Below are positions 13,603 through 23,837 of a DNA stretch of 37,923 bases, in pieces. Position 1 is the first letter of the stretch. The number at the start of each line of letters is the position of its first letter. Both the position numbers and the translations under genes were made by a program. The DNA comes from Clostridiales bacterium (GTDB lineage Bacteria; Bacillota; Clostridia; Oscillospirales; Oscillospiraceae), in NCBI GenBank assembly GCA_004555655.1, contig SFHJ01000013.1:1-37923 (forward strand). The letters run 5' to 3'. Under the pieces are notes generated by a model. That model was not told the DNA's origin. It saw nothing but the letters and a program-made list of their open reading frames with translations, and made no database searches.

Positions 13603-14670
13603 TTACAAAATAATCAAATTTTTTGGGCTCTTTGTGATAATTTCACAGCCGTTTTCCGTCAGGATCGTCACATCCTCAATGCGCACGCCGAATTTGCCGG
13701 GCAGATAGATACCGGGCTCGGCAGAGCAGACCGCATTGACGGGCATGGGCTTGTCATTGGAGGGGTTGAGGTTCGGCGCTTCGTGGATCTCGATGCCAAG
13801 GCTGTGGCCGTAGCCATGGCCGAAATACGCGCCGTAGCCCGCGTCGGCGATGACCTTGCGCGCCGCGCCGTCAATCTCCTGACCGGGCACGCCCGCCTTC
13901 GTCACGGCGATGGCGGCCAGCTGCGCAGCCAGCACCGTATGGTAGACTTTGTCCATCTCATCGGTCACAAAGCCCAGCGCCACCGTGCGCGTCATATCCG
14001 AGCAATAGCCCTTGTAGATGCAGCCGAAGTCCATGGTGATAAAATCGCCGTACTGCAGCTCACGCTCGCCGGGCACGCCGTGCGGCAGGCTGGTATTGGG
14101 ACCGGAGACGACGATGGGCGCAAACGAAAGGCCTTCGGCGCCGTTTTTATACAGCCGGTAGATGAGCTCAGCTGCCAGTTCCTTCTCCGTCATACCCGCG
14201 CGGATGACGCCCTGCAGCTCGGCAAAGGCCTTATCTGTGATGTCCTGCGCCTGGCGCATGAGCTCCAGCTCCCACGGCTCTTTCTGCGCGCGGAACGAGC
14301 CGATCTTCTCGCCGTAAGGTTTGAGCACAACCGTAAGCTTCTCATTGTATTGCATATACTCGCCATAGGTAAGCGCATCTTCTTCAAAGCCCATGACCTT
14401 GATGGTCTGCTCGGCAATGGCCTCGTTGATGCGGTCGGTATACGGATGCTCCCGGTCCGTCATGCGCACGGTAAAGCCCGTCAGATTCTTCTCGGCAGCC
14501 TCGATATAGCGGCTGTCGGTGAAGTAGTAGCTGCCGGTTTTGCCGATGACTGCAACGCCCTCTGCCACATTATATTGTGCAGCATACAGCCGGTTATGCT
14601 CGCTGGTCAAAAGAAGCGCGTCGACTTCTCCGGTTTCCAGCAGGGATTTATATTTTTCCAGATTTTTCAT
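13603..14670 (-). CDS. pepP: M24 family aminopeptidase (Xaa-Pro peptidase)
   Basis: The product is a cytoplasmic metallopeptidase of the pita-bread fold that removes N-terminal residues before proline. The 355-residue protein has a creatinase-like N-terminal domain (about 1-120) and the M24 domain, with dinuclear metal ligands in MDFG, SDMTRT, GHGYGHSLGIEIHE, SAEPGIY and RIED. The ATG at 14670 has GGAG eight bases upstream and overlaps the end of yqeG by 23 bp. In Clostridia the gene often precedes efp, as here. The exact specificity (PepP or PepQ type) cannot be read from the sequence. Confidence 0.9.
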   Translation of the reverse strand: MKNLEKYKSLLETGEVDALLLTSEHNRLYAAQYNVAEGVAVIGKTGSYYFTDSRYIEAAEKNLTGFTVRMTDREHPYTDRINEAIAEQTIKVMGFEEDALTYGEYMQYNEKLTVVLKPYGEKIGSFRAQKEPWELELMRQAQDITDKAFAELQGVIRAGMTEKELAAELIYRLYKNGAEGLSFAPIVVSGPNTSLPHGVPGERELQYGDFITMDFGCIYKGYCSDMTRTVALGFVTDEMDKVYHTVLAAQLAAIAVTKAGVPGQEIDGAARKVIADAGYGAYFGHGYGHSLGIEIHEAPNLNPSNDKPMPVNAVCSAEPGIYLPGKFGVRIEDVTILTENGCEIITKSPKNLIIL

Positions 14671-15166
14671 ACTTGATTCTCCTTTTTCCACATGCGATAA
14701 AGGGAAGCTCAGCCACGTGGCGCAGCTTCAGCCAGATCGTATGATTATTGATGGCGGAAACTAAAATGGACTGCATCCCGGCGCAGTTGGCGCCCAGAAC
14801 GTCGGTAAAGATCTGGTCGCCCACAAGCGCGGTCTTGGCCGGGTCGAGCGAGAAGCGCCGTTTGGCCTCGTTCAGTCCGCGCTGAAACGGCTTTTTCGCG
14901 TGCGTGATGCACTCCAGACCGTATTTCTCGCAGAACACCTTCACGCGCGGCTTGTGGCTGTTGGAAACGACACACAGGCGGAGGCCGCTTTGCTGCATCG
15001 CCCGCAGCCAGCGCTCCATCTCTGGCGTTGGCGTAGAGGTCGTGTATGGGACGATGGTATTATCAAAATCCAGCAGCAGCGTTGTGATGCCGCGCGCCGA
15101 AAGCGCCCCGGCCGTCACGTCGGTCAGGCTGGGAAAAATCATGTCGGGCAGAAACGAAACGGACAT
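14648..15166 (-). CDS. YqeG family HAD-IIIA phosphatase
   Basis: The 172-residue protein belongs to the HAD superfamily. It has the nucleophile motif LLDFDNTIVP, motif II VVSNS, a Lys (KKPF) and the acidic motif GDQIFTDVLGAN. The family matches the usual length of YqeG from Firmicutes; relatives include phosphatidylglycerophosphate phosphatase GEP4 in eukaryotes, so a phospholipid phosphatase role is possible but unproven. I chose the ATG at 15166, seven bases after GCAGG; an ATG at 15172 is close by. It is the first gene after a minus-strand promoter. Confidence 0.88.
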   Translation of the reverse strand: MSVSFLPDMIFPSLTDVTAGALSARGITTLLLDFDNTIVPYTTSTPTPEMERWLRAMQQSGLRLCVVSNSHKPRVKVFCEKYGLECITHAKKPFQRGLNEAKRRFSLDPAKTALVGDQIFTDVLGANCAGMQSILVSAINNHTIWLKLRHVAELPFIACGKRRIKYEKSGKI

Positions 15167-15196
15167 AAGCATACCTGCGGTTTCATAGACTTTCTT

Positions 15197-15226
15197 TGGC
15201 GGCAGGCTGCCGCACACGTGTATAGT
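15197..15226 (+). promoter_or_regulatory. Weak candidate promoter for the Cys-rich protein gene
   Basis: TTGGCG (15197-15202), 18 bp, then TATAGT (15221-15226), about 27 bases before the ATG at 15253. The -35 match is modest. Confidence 0.4.
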
Positions 15227-15253
15227 ATAGCACAAACAGGAGCGAATTGTCTA
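15224..15253 (-). promoter_or_regulatory. Promoter of yqeG-pepP
   Basis: On the minus strand TAGACA (15253-15248), an 18-bp spacer and TATACT (15229-15224). The predicted start is near 15217, about 50 bases before yqeG. Its -10 overlaps the candidate -10 of the divergent gene. Confidence 0.6.
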
Positions 15254-15834
15254 TGATTGTCTTTGCTTTTCCGCCGCAGGCCGCGCAGGAAAACGCGCCG
15301 TATTATCTGAGCGGAACAGATTATGATACAAAAACAGCCGCGGGCACGCTGGTGGTCGTTCCGCCGGGCTGCACGCCGCCGGAAGGCACGGACGCGCCGG
15401 TCTTCTGCATGGATGAACGTGACGCCGGAACGCTGGTAAGTGAGCAGGCCGCCGCGCAGCAGCCGGACGCAGCGGTTTGGATCTCGTCGCGCATCTCCGG
15501 CGGGACGCTGTGCGCGCGGCTGTTGCAGGCGCTGGAGCAGTACGGCACGCGGCTGTGGCTGCGAGTGGAGCCGCTGTGCATGCGTTTTCCGATGCCCTGC
15601 CCCACCGGCGAGGGCGAGACAGTCCCACCGGAAGAAAGCGCGCGCATACAAAAAGACTTCCCGGCATTCTTTTCACCGGAGCTGTGCTGTATGTACTGCG
15701 CCGGGATCTCCGGGGAAAACGCAGCAATGCATCTGTTTGACACGCCGCAGACGATCTCCAAAAAGCTGCAGCTTGCAAACGAGCTGGGCGCGGCGTATGT
15801 GTTTGGGGATATCCCGCTGGAGGCGATACAGTAG
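15253..15834 (+). CDS. Unrecognised Cys-rich protein
   Basis: I do not recognise this 193-residue protein. It has eight cysteines, including LCCMYC near residue 140, no signal peptide and no membrane segment. The C-terminal stretch (DTPQTISKKLQLANELGAAYVFGDI) faintly resembles the last strand and helix of TIM-barrel glycosidase-like proteins, in which such a segment ends the barrel, but the protein is too short for a full barrel. AGGAG at 15238-15242 favours the ATG at 15253 over a TTG at 15247. It stands alone between a divergent promoter region and a terminator. Confidence 0.7.
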   Translation: MIVFAFPPQAAQENAPYYLSGTDYDTKTAAGTLVVVPPGCTPPEGTDAPVFCMDERDAGTLVSEQAAAQQPDAAVWISSRISGGTLCARLLQALEQYGTRLWLRVEPLCMRFPMPCPTGEGETVPPEESARIQKDFPAFFSPELCCMYCAGISGENAAMHLFDTPQTISKKLQLANELGAAYVFGDIPLEAIQ

Positions 15835-15853
15835 CACAGAAGCACGCAGATAA

Positions 15854-15886
15854 AAAAACTCCTCTGCCTGCGGCAGAGGAGTTTTT
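15854..15886. terminator. Bidirectional terminator between the Cys-rich gene and rpsU
   Basis: A 15-bp perfect stem (15854-15868 with 15872-15886) encloses the 3-nt loop TGC, with A-tract on one side and T-tract on the other, so it can serve both convergent genes. Confidence 0.92.
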
Positions 15887-15910
15887 ATCGCAATACAAAC
15901 CGGAGAGAGA

Positions 15911-16093
15911 TCAATAGAACTTCTTTCTGTTCTTGCGAGCAGCTTCAGACTTCTGCTTACGCTTCAGGCTGGGGCTCACATAGTGCTCTCTTTTCTTGAC
16001 CTCGGCGATCACACCAGCCTTTGCACAGCTGCGCTTGAACCGCTTCAGAGCATTCTCCAAGGACTCGCCTTCCTTGACGCGAACTTCAGACAT
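15911..16093 (-). CDS. rpsU: 30S ribosomal protein S21
   Basis: The 60-residue, strongly basic protein begins MSEVRVKEGESLENALKRFKR and has KKREHYVSPSLKRKQK, the S21 signature. S21 binds the platform of the small subunit near the anti-Shine-Dalgarno region and helps initiation. The ATG at 16093 has GGAGGG nine bases upstream; the longer open frame upstream is untranslated leader. It is monocistronic, with a consensus promoter and a strong terminator. Confidence 0.96.
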   Translation of the reverse strand: MSEVRVKEGESLENALKRFKRSCAKAGVIAEVKKREHYVSPSLKRKQKSEAARKNRKKFY

Positions 16094-16163
16094 CGTTTTC
16101 CCTCCCTCCGACGCAACCGGCTCGATCCAGGTCGCTTTCAGGGCCACATGAATTGGCTAGATT

Positions 16164-16192
16164 ATTATAGTCACCAGCGCGGGAATTGTCAA
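16164..16192 (-). promoter_or_regulatory. Consensus promoter of rpsU
   Basis: On the minus strand a perfect TTGACA (16192-16187), 17 bp, and a perfect TATAAT (16169-16164). This is the only promoter in the window that matches both consensus hexamers exactly, as expected for a ribosomal protein gene. Confidence 0.92.
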
Positions 16193-16229
16193 GATTTTTT
16201 TCTGACGAATCCGCTTTTCTCGACAGCGC

Positions 16230-18653
<2,424 letters not shown>

Positions 18654-18697
18654 GCTTCTCTCCTCAATTCGAAACAATAGTTAACATAAAGTACAAA

Positions 18698-18937
18698 GCC
18701 CCTGACCGACAGTGATCGGTCAGGGGCGTAAACTACGCGGTACCACCCTGATTCAGCCGCAACGCGGCCCTCAGTGACTTTCGTCGCATCGATAACGGAA
18801 TGACCCGCCCCGCCCTAAGCGCAAGCCTCAGGCAGGAAGCTCCGGAGCCAGTATAAAGAAGCGCTTTTCCGGCTCACACCGTCCGCCGGCTCTCTGCAAA
18901 AGCTATCCTTCTTCTTTTCTCCATCGTTGCTGTTAAC
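18698..18937 (-). promoter_or_regulatory. T-box leader of leuS
   Basis: The minus-strand leader has the conserved T-box sequence AGGGTGGTACCGCG (18749-18736), followed by a 12-bp terminator stem (18727-18716 with 18709-18698), whose T-run is weak (CTTTGTACTTTA). Stem I carries AGAGAGCCGG and CTCCGGAGC. The likely specifier codon is CTG (18851-18849) with a following purine G; CTT at 18861-18859 is an alternative. Both are Leu codons, in keeping with the downstream gene. Uncharged tRNA-Leu would stabilise the antiterminator and switch leuS on. Confidence 0.93.
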
Positions 18938-18943
18938 GACGCT

Positions 18944-18972
18944 ATTGTACGCAGAAGTTGGCGGTTTGTCAA
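18944..18972 (-). promoter_or_regulatory. Promoter of leuS
   Basis: On the minus strand TTGACA (18972-18967), 17 bp, TACAAT (18949-18944). The -35 overlaps the rsfS stop codon. The expected start, near 18937, begins the T-box leader. Confidence 0.82.
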
Positions 18973-19334
18973 GCGTCAGCCGACAAAACGGCCGAAAGAT
19001 TCACGACCTTGCCATCCTGCCAGAGCCGCTCCAGGTCGTAGAAGGCTCTCGTCTCCTGCGTGAACACGTGCACGACCACGCAGCCGAAATCCATCAGCAC
19101 CCAGGTGCCGCTGCGGTGGCCTTCGCGATTGAGCATCGGCTCGCCTGCCGCGTCCATCGCCTCTTCCACCGCATCGCACAGCGCCTTGACGTGCGTGCCG
19201 CTGGTGGCAGTGCAGATGAGGAAATAATCTGCAAGTGTGGAGACATCCGTGATTTCGATGAGCTTGATATCCTCGCCCTTTTTGCCGTCGAGCGCCTTGG
19301 CCGCAACCGCAGCCAGCTGTTTTGCTGTCATCAT
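18969..19334 (-). CDS. rsfS: Ribosome silencing factor RsfS
   Basis: RsfS (YbeB/Iojap) binds ribosomal protein L14 and blocks joining of the subunits during starvation. The 121-residue protein shows ITDVSTLADYFLICTATSGTHVKAL, GTWVLMDFGCVVVHVF and the FYDLERLWQDG ending that define the family. Two adjacent ATGs are possible; the one at 19334 has AAAGGA at better spacing. It follows the LCP gene by 20 bp and precedes leuS, an order common in Clostridia. Confidence 0.94.
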   Translation of the reverse strand: MMTAKQLAAVAAKALDGKKGEDIKLIEITDVSTLADYFLICTATSGTHVKALCDAVEEAMDAAGEPMLNREGHRSGTWVLMDFGCVVVHVFTQETRAFYDLERLWQDGKVVNLSAVLSADA

Positions 19335-19354
19335 CTGTTTTCTTCCTTTCTCTT

Positions 19355-20674
19355 TCAGGGCTCTTCCCAGAGCGTATCGTCCGTTTCGTCTGTATCCGGC
19401 CAGCCGCCGGGCTGCTCGTCCTCCCACGCATCACCCGGCGCTTCGAACCATTCGTCTTCCCATTCGTCCGGCCATTCCTCGTCCCATCCGTCGGGCCATT
19501 CCCCGCCGTCGGGCGTCTCTTCCTCCGCAGGCAGTTCTTCTTCGGGCGCGGGTTCGGCGGGCTTTTGATACAGCGGCGCGTCATCCGGCGTGATGAGGCT
19601 GATATTCTCCCGTGTGATATCGGCCTCGTAGGGGTTGAAGGACTCATTTACCACAGAAAGCAGCTTGCCGGCGTAGAGGGGGTAATACGACAGGCCGTTA
19701 ATCATCATCCCCTCTCCCTCGGCGGTATAACTCTGCATGGCGTCAAAATCGCACTTCAAAAGCTCCTGCCCGTAGTAGAGCATGTTGCCGACGGTCAGAT
19801 CTGTCGTCACATAATCGGCAAAGATCCCGGCAAATTCCTGCAGTTTTGTAAGATTGCCGATCTTCACGCACTGCTTGGCCAGCGCCTTCAAAAAGTCCTG
19901 CTGCACCTTTGTGCGCTGGATATCCTGCGAGGCGTAGCCCTTGCGGAAGCGCACGAGGTGCATGGCTTTCTCGCCGTCAAGCAGCTGATACCCCTGTTTT
20001 AGGTCGATATAGAGGTCCTGGCTCGCATCAACATAGTACATATCCTGCGGCACGTCGAACCACACGCCGCCGACCAGATCCACGGTCTTCTGAAACGCGT
20101 CGAGATCGACGAGCACATATCCGTCCATCTCAAAGCCAAGCATGGCGGCAAGCCTTGTCTCCAGCCGCTCCATACCGGCCTGCTTTCCGCCGTTATAGAC
20201 GGAATTGATCTTCATAATGCCGCCGTCGGCCCTTGGTACGGCCGCGTCGCGCGGGATGCTCAGAAGCGCGACCGTGTGCGTGTTCACATCCAGATGCGCA
20301 ACAAGGATGGTGTCGGTGCGCAGGCCGTCGCCGTCAGTGCCGCAGATGAGTACGTTATATACACCGGGGCGGTAACTGGCCGGGATCTCGATGGCGAGTT
20401 CAACTTCCTCGCCCGTCTCCTCGTCCACCTGCTTTGTCACCTCCGTGACGGTGGGCTTTTTGACCGTCTCGGTCGGTGTGACGGTGTGCGTCTGCTGCAG
20501 CTCGTCAGGCCGATCGACCGGACGGACAACCGCCTTGTAGAGCGCAAAGACAGCTACGGCCAGAATGCACACGGCGAGCGCCAGCAGAATTGCGCCCTTC
20601 TGCGCGCCCGTCAGACGCCTGCGGCCGGAGGGCTGCTGCCCATCCGCGCCGCGGCGGCCAGAAAAGAGTTTCAT
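19355..20674 (-). CDS. LytR-CpsA-Psr (LCP) family protein with Trp/acidic tail
   Basis: LCP proteins transfer wall polymers such as teichoic acids or polysaccharides from lipid carriers to peptidoglycan. The 439-residue product has a cytoplasmic basic N-terminus, one membrane segment (about 27-48), a linker rich in Thr/Val/Pro, and the extracellular LCP domain with conserved Arg and Asp in DGLRTDTILVAHLD, SIPRDA and KINSVYNGG. The last 60 residues are unusual: very acidic, Pro-rich and with eight Trp. The ATG at 20674 overlaps the stop of the nadD-yqeK gene (ATGA), and AAAGGA lies nine bases upstream. Substrate unknown. Confidence 0.9.
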   Translation of the reverse strand: MKLFSGRRGADGQQPSGRRRLTGAQKGAILLALAVCILAVAVFALYKAVVRPVDRPDELQQTHTVTPTETVKKPTVTEVTKQVDEETGEEVELAIEIPASYRPGVYNVLICGTDGDGLRTDTILVAHLDVNTHTVALLSIPRDAAVPRADGGIMKINSVYNGGKQAGMERLETRLAAMLGFEMDGYVLVDLDAFQKTVDLVGGVWFDVPQDMYYVDASQDLYIDLKQGYQLLDGEKAMHLVRFRKGYASQDIQRTKVQQDFLKALAKQCVKIGNLTKLQEFAGIFADYVTTDLTVGNMLYYGQELLKCDFDAMQSYTAEGEGMMINGLSYYPLYAGKLLSVVNESFNPYEADITRENISLITPDDAPLYQKPAEPAPEEELPAEEETPDGGEWPDGWDEEWPDEWEDEWFEAPGDAWEDEQPGGWPDTDETDDTLWEEP

Positions 20675-21870
20675 GTATTCGTTCCTTTCGCCAGCAGCCA
20701 CTGCTTTGCATCGACGGAATCGGAGGCCTGCGCCTGTCCCTGTTCGTGCAAATGCTCGAGCGTCATTTCAAGGCCCAGCAGCATTCCCTCGTCAAGGCTG
20801 CGCCAGACAGCCTCGCGCAGCTGCTCCACGCCGTCAAAGGCGCGTGTGGGCTCGATGTAGTCGGCAAGATAGATGATCTTCTCCAGCGTGCTCATCTCTG
20901 CGCGGCCGGTGGTGTGATAGCAGATGGCGCGGCAGACGTCCCCGTTCTCGTCAAAAATGCGCTCAGCCACGGCCGCGCCCGTCTTTGCATGCAGAAGCTT
21001 GGGGTGTGTGCGCTCGAAATCGGTAATTGCAAGCTGGAAATGCTCACACAGCTGCAGCTGCTGCTCGCCCGTGAGCGCCTTGGTCACATCGTGCAGAATG
21101 CCCGCGCGCGCCGCATCGCTCTCATCGGCGCCATAGCGCCGGGCCAGCGCGATTGCCGTCTCGCAGCAGCCGACCACGTGCGCCACGCGCGCCGGTTTTA
21201 AAAGAGACAGGCTGATCTGCTTCAGACGGTCGAATGGCAGCGCGCGGTAGTCCGCGTCAAGCTGATAGAGCCGTTCGGACTCGATCTTTTCCAGCACCGC
21301 AGGCGGCAGATACGACTGTGCGCAGCCGAAAAACAGAAGCCGCCGGACCTGCGTGGACGAGATATCCACACAAGCGTTGTCGAGCAGAACAGGTGTGCAG
21401 TGGTACAGTTTTTTGAGCTTTTTCGCCTGCTGCTCGATCTCAAGCTGCAGCTGCGGATTTTCCCTGCCGCGGTGCAGGCAGACCGGGCGGGCCAGCTTTG
21501 CGATCTGCTCGGGGCTGCGCCAGCTCTCGAAGCTGAGGAACATGTCGGTTCCCATGAGAAGATAGAGCTTGTCATGGTGATAGCTTGCCTTGATCTGGCG
21601 CAAAGTATCCACGGTGTAGCTGGTGCCGCCGCGGTTCAGCTCAATGTCGCTGACCGTGAGTCCGTCCACGCCCTGCACGGCGAGCCTGGTCAGCGCAAGC
21701 CGCGTCGCAGCGTCGGCAGAATCGTCCCCCAGCGCCTTGTGCGGCGGGATTGCCGCCGGGATCAGGATTACCTTATCCAGCCCCAACTGCTCGCGGCACT
21801 GCTGCGCCGCCAGAATGTGCCCCACATGCGGCGGATTGAACGTGCCGCCGTAGATACCGATCTTTGCCAT
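20671..21870 (-). CDS. nadD-yqeK: Fused nicotinate-nucleotide adenylyltransferase - YqeK HD phosphohydrolase
   Basis: This 399-residue protein joins two enzymes that are adjacent genes in B. subtilis. Residues 1-200 are NadD, which adenylates nicotinate mononucleotide in NAD synthesis (GTFNPPHVGH at 10-19, ISSTQVRR near 170). Residues 210-390 are a YqeK-type HD hydrolase (HVVGC, GILHDVTK, ICYHTTG, YLADYIEPTR), a family that cleaves diadenosine tetraphosphate symmetrically. The frame is continuous across the junction. The downstream LCP gene starts inside its stop codon. Confidence 0.93.
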   Translation of the reverse strand: MAKIGIYGGTFNPPHVGHILAAQQCREQLGLDKVILIPAAIPPHKALGDDSADAATRLALTRLAVQGVDGLTVSDIELNRGGTSYTVDTLRQIKASYHHDKLYLLMGTDMFLSFESWRSPEQIAKLARPVCLHRGRENPQLQLEIEQQAKKLKKLYHCTPVLLDNACVDISSTQVRRLLFFGCAQSYLPPAVLEKIESERLYQLDADYRALPFDRLKQISLSLLKPARVAHVVGCCETAIALARRYGADESDAARAGILHDVTKALTGEQQLQLCEHFQLAITDFERTHPKLLHAKTGAAVAERIFDENGDVCRAICYHTTGRAEMSTLEKIIYLADYIEPTRAFDGVEQLREAVWRSLDEGMLLGLEMTLEHLHEQGQAQASDSVDAKQWLLAKGTNT

Positions 21871-21888
21871 TGCCCGCGCCTCCTGCCG

Positions 21889-22341
21889 TTATTGCTCGCG
21901 CTGCCTTCTGCGCTCGATCGCGGCTTTCACGGCCGCGTCGTGGAAATATTTCTGTTTGCGCTCTTTCTCGGCCTTCGCCTGCTTGCGCCGCGCCTGCACG
22001 CCTGCCTTGACGGGATTGACCTTTTTGGCTGTCGCCTTTTTGGCCCGTTCAGCGGCCTTGCGCTCGCGCTCGAGCTTTTCAGACTTGCGGTAGATTACAA
22101 ACGTGCCGCCCACGACCTGCACGCCGTCGGCGCCGGTAGCCTCGCAAAGCGCGTCGCACGCCTCGCGCGCGGTGAGCATCGCGGCCTCCAGCACGCGGCC
22201 TTTGACCAGCTCGTGTGCGTCGAGCAGCTTTTCCGCCTCGCCGAGCAACGCGTCAGACACGCCGCCCTTGCCTACCATGAGCGTCACATCAATCGTATTG
22301 GCCTGGCCGCGCAGCGCGGCCCGCTCTTTACTCGTCATCAT
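21889..22341 (-). CDS. yhbY: YhbY family RNA-binding protein (CRM domain) with basic tail
   Basis: Residues 1-100 form a CRM (CRS1-YhbY) domain: MTSKERAALRGQANTIDVTLMVGKGGVSDALLGEAEKLL, with the GKGG loop, and the later LVKGRVL and VGGTFVIYRKS. The remaining 50 residues are a Lys/Arg/Ala-rich tail that is longer than in E. coli YhbY (about 97 residues). The family binds pre-50S ribosomal particles. AGGAGG six bases before the ATG at 22341 fixes the start, which lies 14 bp inside rdgB; the ATG at 22338 is equally possible. Confidence 0.92.
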   Translation of the reverse strand: MMTSKERAALRGQANTIDVTLMVGKGGVSDALLGEAEKLLDAHELVKGRVLEAAMLTAREACDALCEATGADGVQVVGGTFVIYRKSEKLERERKAAERAKKATAKKVNPVKAGVQARRKQAKAEKERKQKYFHDAAVKAAIERRRQREQ

Positions 22342-22927
22342 AGATTCCCTCCTGCACCTTTCTGCTGAATTCACGCAGCGCAAGGCCGCGGTGTGAGATT
22401 TTGTTCTTCTGCTCGCCCGGAAGCTCGGCAAAGGTCATGCCGCACGTCGGCACGTAGAACACCGGGTCGTAGCCAAAGCCGCCCGTGCCGTGCGTCTCAT
22501 GCAGAATCGTCCCGCGGCACACGCCCTTGGCCGTGATCTTCCGGCCGTCGGGGAAGATGCAGGTGATGACGCTGACAAACTGCGCGCCGCGCTGATCGTC
22601 CGGGATATCCTTCATATTTTCCAGCAGCAGCGCCGTACGCGCAGCATCGGTCTGTCTGCCGCCGTAGCGGGCCGAGTAGACGCCCGGCTCGCCGTGCAGC
22701 GCATCAACCATGAGGCCGGAGTCGTCGGCGATGGCAGCGCAGCCGGTGGCGTCGAAGACAGCCTTTGCCTTGAGGTAGGAGTTTTGTTCAAACGTCGTGC
22801 CGGTCTCCTCTACGTCGAGATCGATACCGTATTCGCTTTCCAGCGCGACCTCCATCCCGAGCTGCCGCAAAATTGCATCCAGTTCGAGCAGCTTGTGCTG
22901 GTTTTTGCTCGCTAAAATCAGTTTCAT
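22328..22927 (-). CDS. rdgB: XTP/dITP diphosphatase (RdgB/HAM1)
   Basis: The enzyme hydrolyses non-canonical purine triphosphates (XTP, dITP) to monophosphates and so keeps them out of DNA and RNA. The 199-residue product has LASKNQHKLLEL at the N-terminus, the catalytic AIADDSGLMVDALHGEPGVYSARYGG, and FGYDPVF near the end, all diagnostic. It starts at the ftsY stop (ATGA overlap) and overlaps yhbY. Confidence 0.95.
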   Translation of the reverse strand: MKLILASKNQHKLLELDAILRQLGMEVALESEYGIDLDVEETGTTFEQNSYLKAKAVFDATGCAAIADDSGLMVDALHGEPGVYSARYGGRQTDAARTALLLENMKDIPDDQRGAQFVSVITCIFPDGRKITAKGVCRGTILHETHGTGGFGYDPVFYVPTCGMTFAELPGEQKNKISHRGLALREFSRKVQEGIYDDE

Positions 22928-23814
22928 ACCAGCGCCTCCACGAATGCCGCAGGCTCAAAGGCCACAAGATCGTCCATCTGCTCGCCGACGCCGATGAACT
23001 TGACCGGAATCTGCAGCGCGTCAGCCACGGCCACGACCACGCCGCCCTTGGCGGTGCCGTCCAACTTCGTGAGCACGATGCCGGTCACGCCGGCGATCTC
23101 CTGAAACTGTCTGGCCTGAATGAGGCCGTTCTGGCCGGTGGTGCCGTCGAGCACCAGAAGCACCTCTTTGCTGGCCTCGGGCAGCTCACGCGATAGAATC
23201 CGCGAAATCTTCCCCAGCTCGTTCATGAGGTTTGCCTTGTTGTGCAGCCGCCCGGCTGTGTCGCAGAGAATCACGTCCGCGCCGCGCGCCTTGGCCGCGC
23301 AGATCGCGTCATAGACCACGGCGGCGGGGTCGGCGCCCTCGTGTTGGCGGATGATATCCACATGCGCGCGCTCGGCCCAGATTTCGAGCTGGTCGGCCGC
23401 GGCCGCGCGGAACGTATCGCCCGCACACAGAAGTACCTTTTTGCCCTGCAGGCGCAGCTGGTTTGCGATCTTGCCGATGGTTGTGGTCTTGCCCACGCCG
23501 TTGACGCCGATGACAAGCACCACCGACGGTTTGGTATCGAGCTTTAACGCGCTGCTGCCAACCTGCAGCATGCCGCACAACACCTCGCGCAGCGCCGTGC
23601 GCGCTTCATCCGCCGTTTTGAGCTTCTGCGCGCGCACCTTTTCGCGCAGGCCGTCTACCGCCTTTTCCGTTGTCTCAACGCCGAGGTCGGCAAGGATGAG
23701 GCGCTCTTCGAGCTCGTCGTAGAAATCGTCATCCAGCTCGGAGGCCGTAAAGACACTGCTGATGGAACTGGCTGTTTTGCTCAGCCCCTGCCTGATCTTT
23801 TCAAAAAAACCCAT
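22924..23814 (-). CDS. ftsY: Signal recognition particle receptor FtsY
   Basis: FtsY is the membrane-associated GTPase that docks SRP with its ribosome cargo. The 296-residue protein has a short N-terminal helix instead of the long acidic A domain of E. coli, then the N domain and the G domain with GVNGVGKTT (103-111), DTFRAAA, DTAGRL (185-190), TKLDGTAKGG and a late GVGEQMDDL. The ATG at 23814 has AGAGGA seven bases upstream. A longer open frame extends upstream but lies inside smc. It follows smc by 23 bp. Confidence 0.96.
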   Translation of the reverse strand: MGFFEKIRQGLSKTASSISSVFTASELDDDFYDELEERLILADLGVETTEKAVDGLREKVRAQKLKTADEARTALREVLCGMLQVGSSALKLDTKPSVVLVIGVNGVGKTTTIGKIANQLRLQGKKVLLCAGDTFRAAAADQLEIWAERAHVDIIRQHEGADPAAVVYDAICAAKARGADVILCDTAGRLHNKANLMNELGKISRILSRELPEASKEVLLVLDGTTGQNGLIQARQFQEIAGVTGIVLTKLDGTAKGGVVVAVADALQIPVKFIGVGEQMDDLVAFEPAAFVEALV

Positions 23815-23837
23815 GTTGTAATCCTCTTTCGTGTATA

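Noticed and set aside
16195..16229. A terminator after leuS
   Set aside because: Only a weak stem (GCGCT with AAGCG) is visible between the leuS stop and the rpsU promoter. I do not call it.
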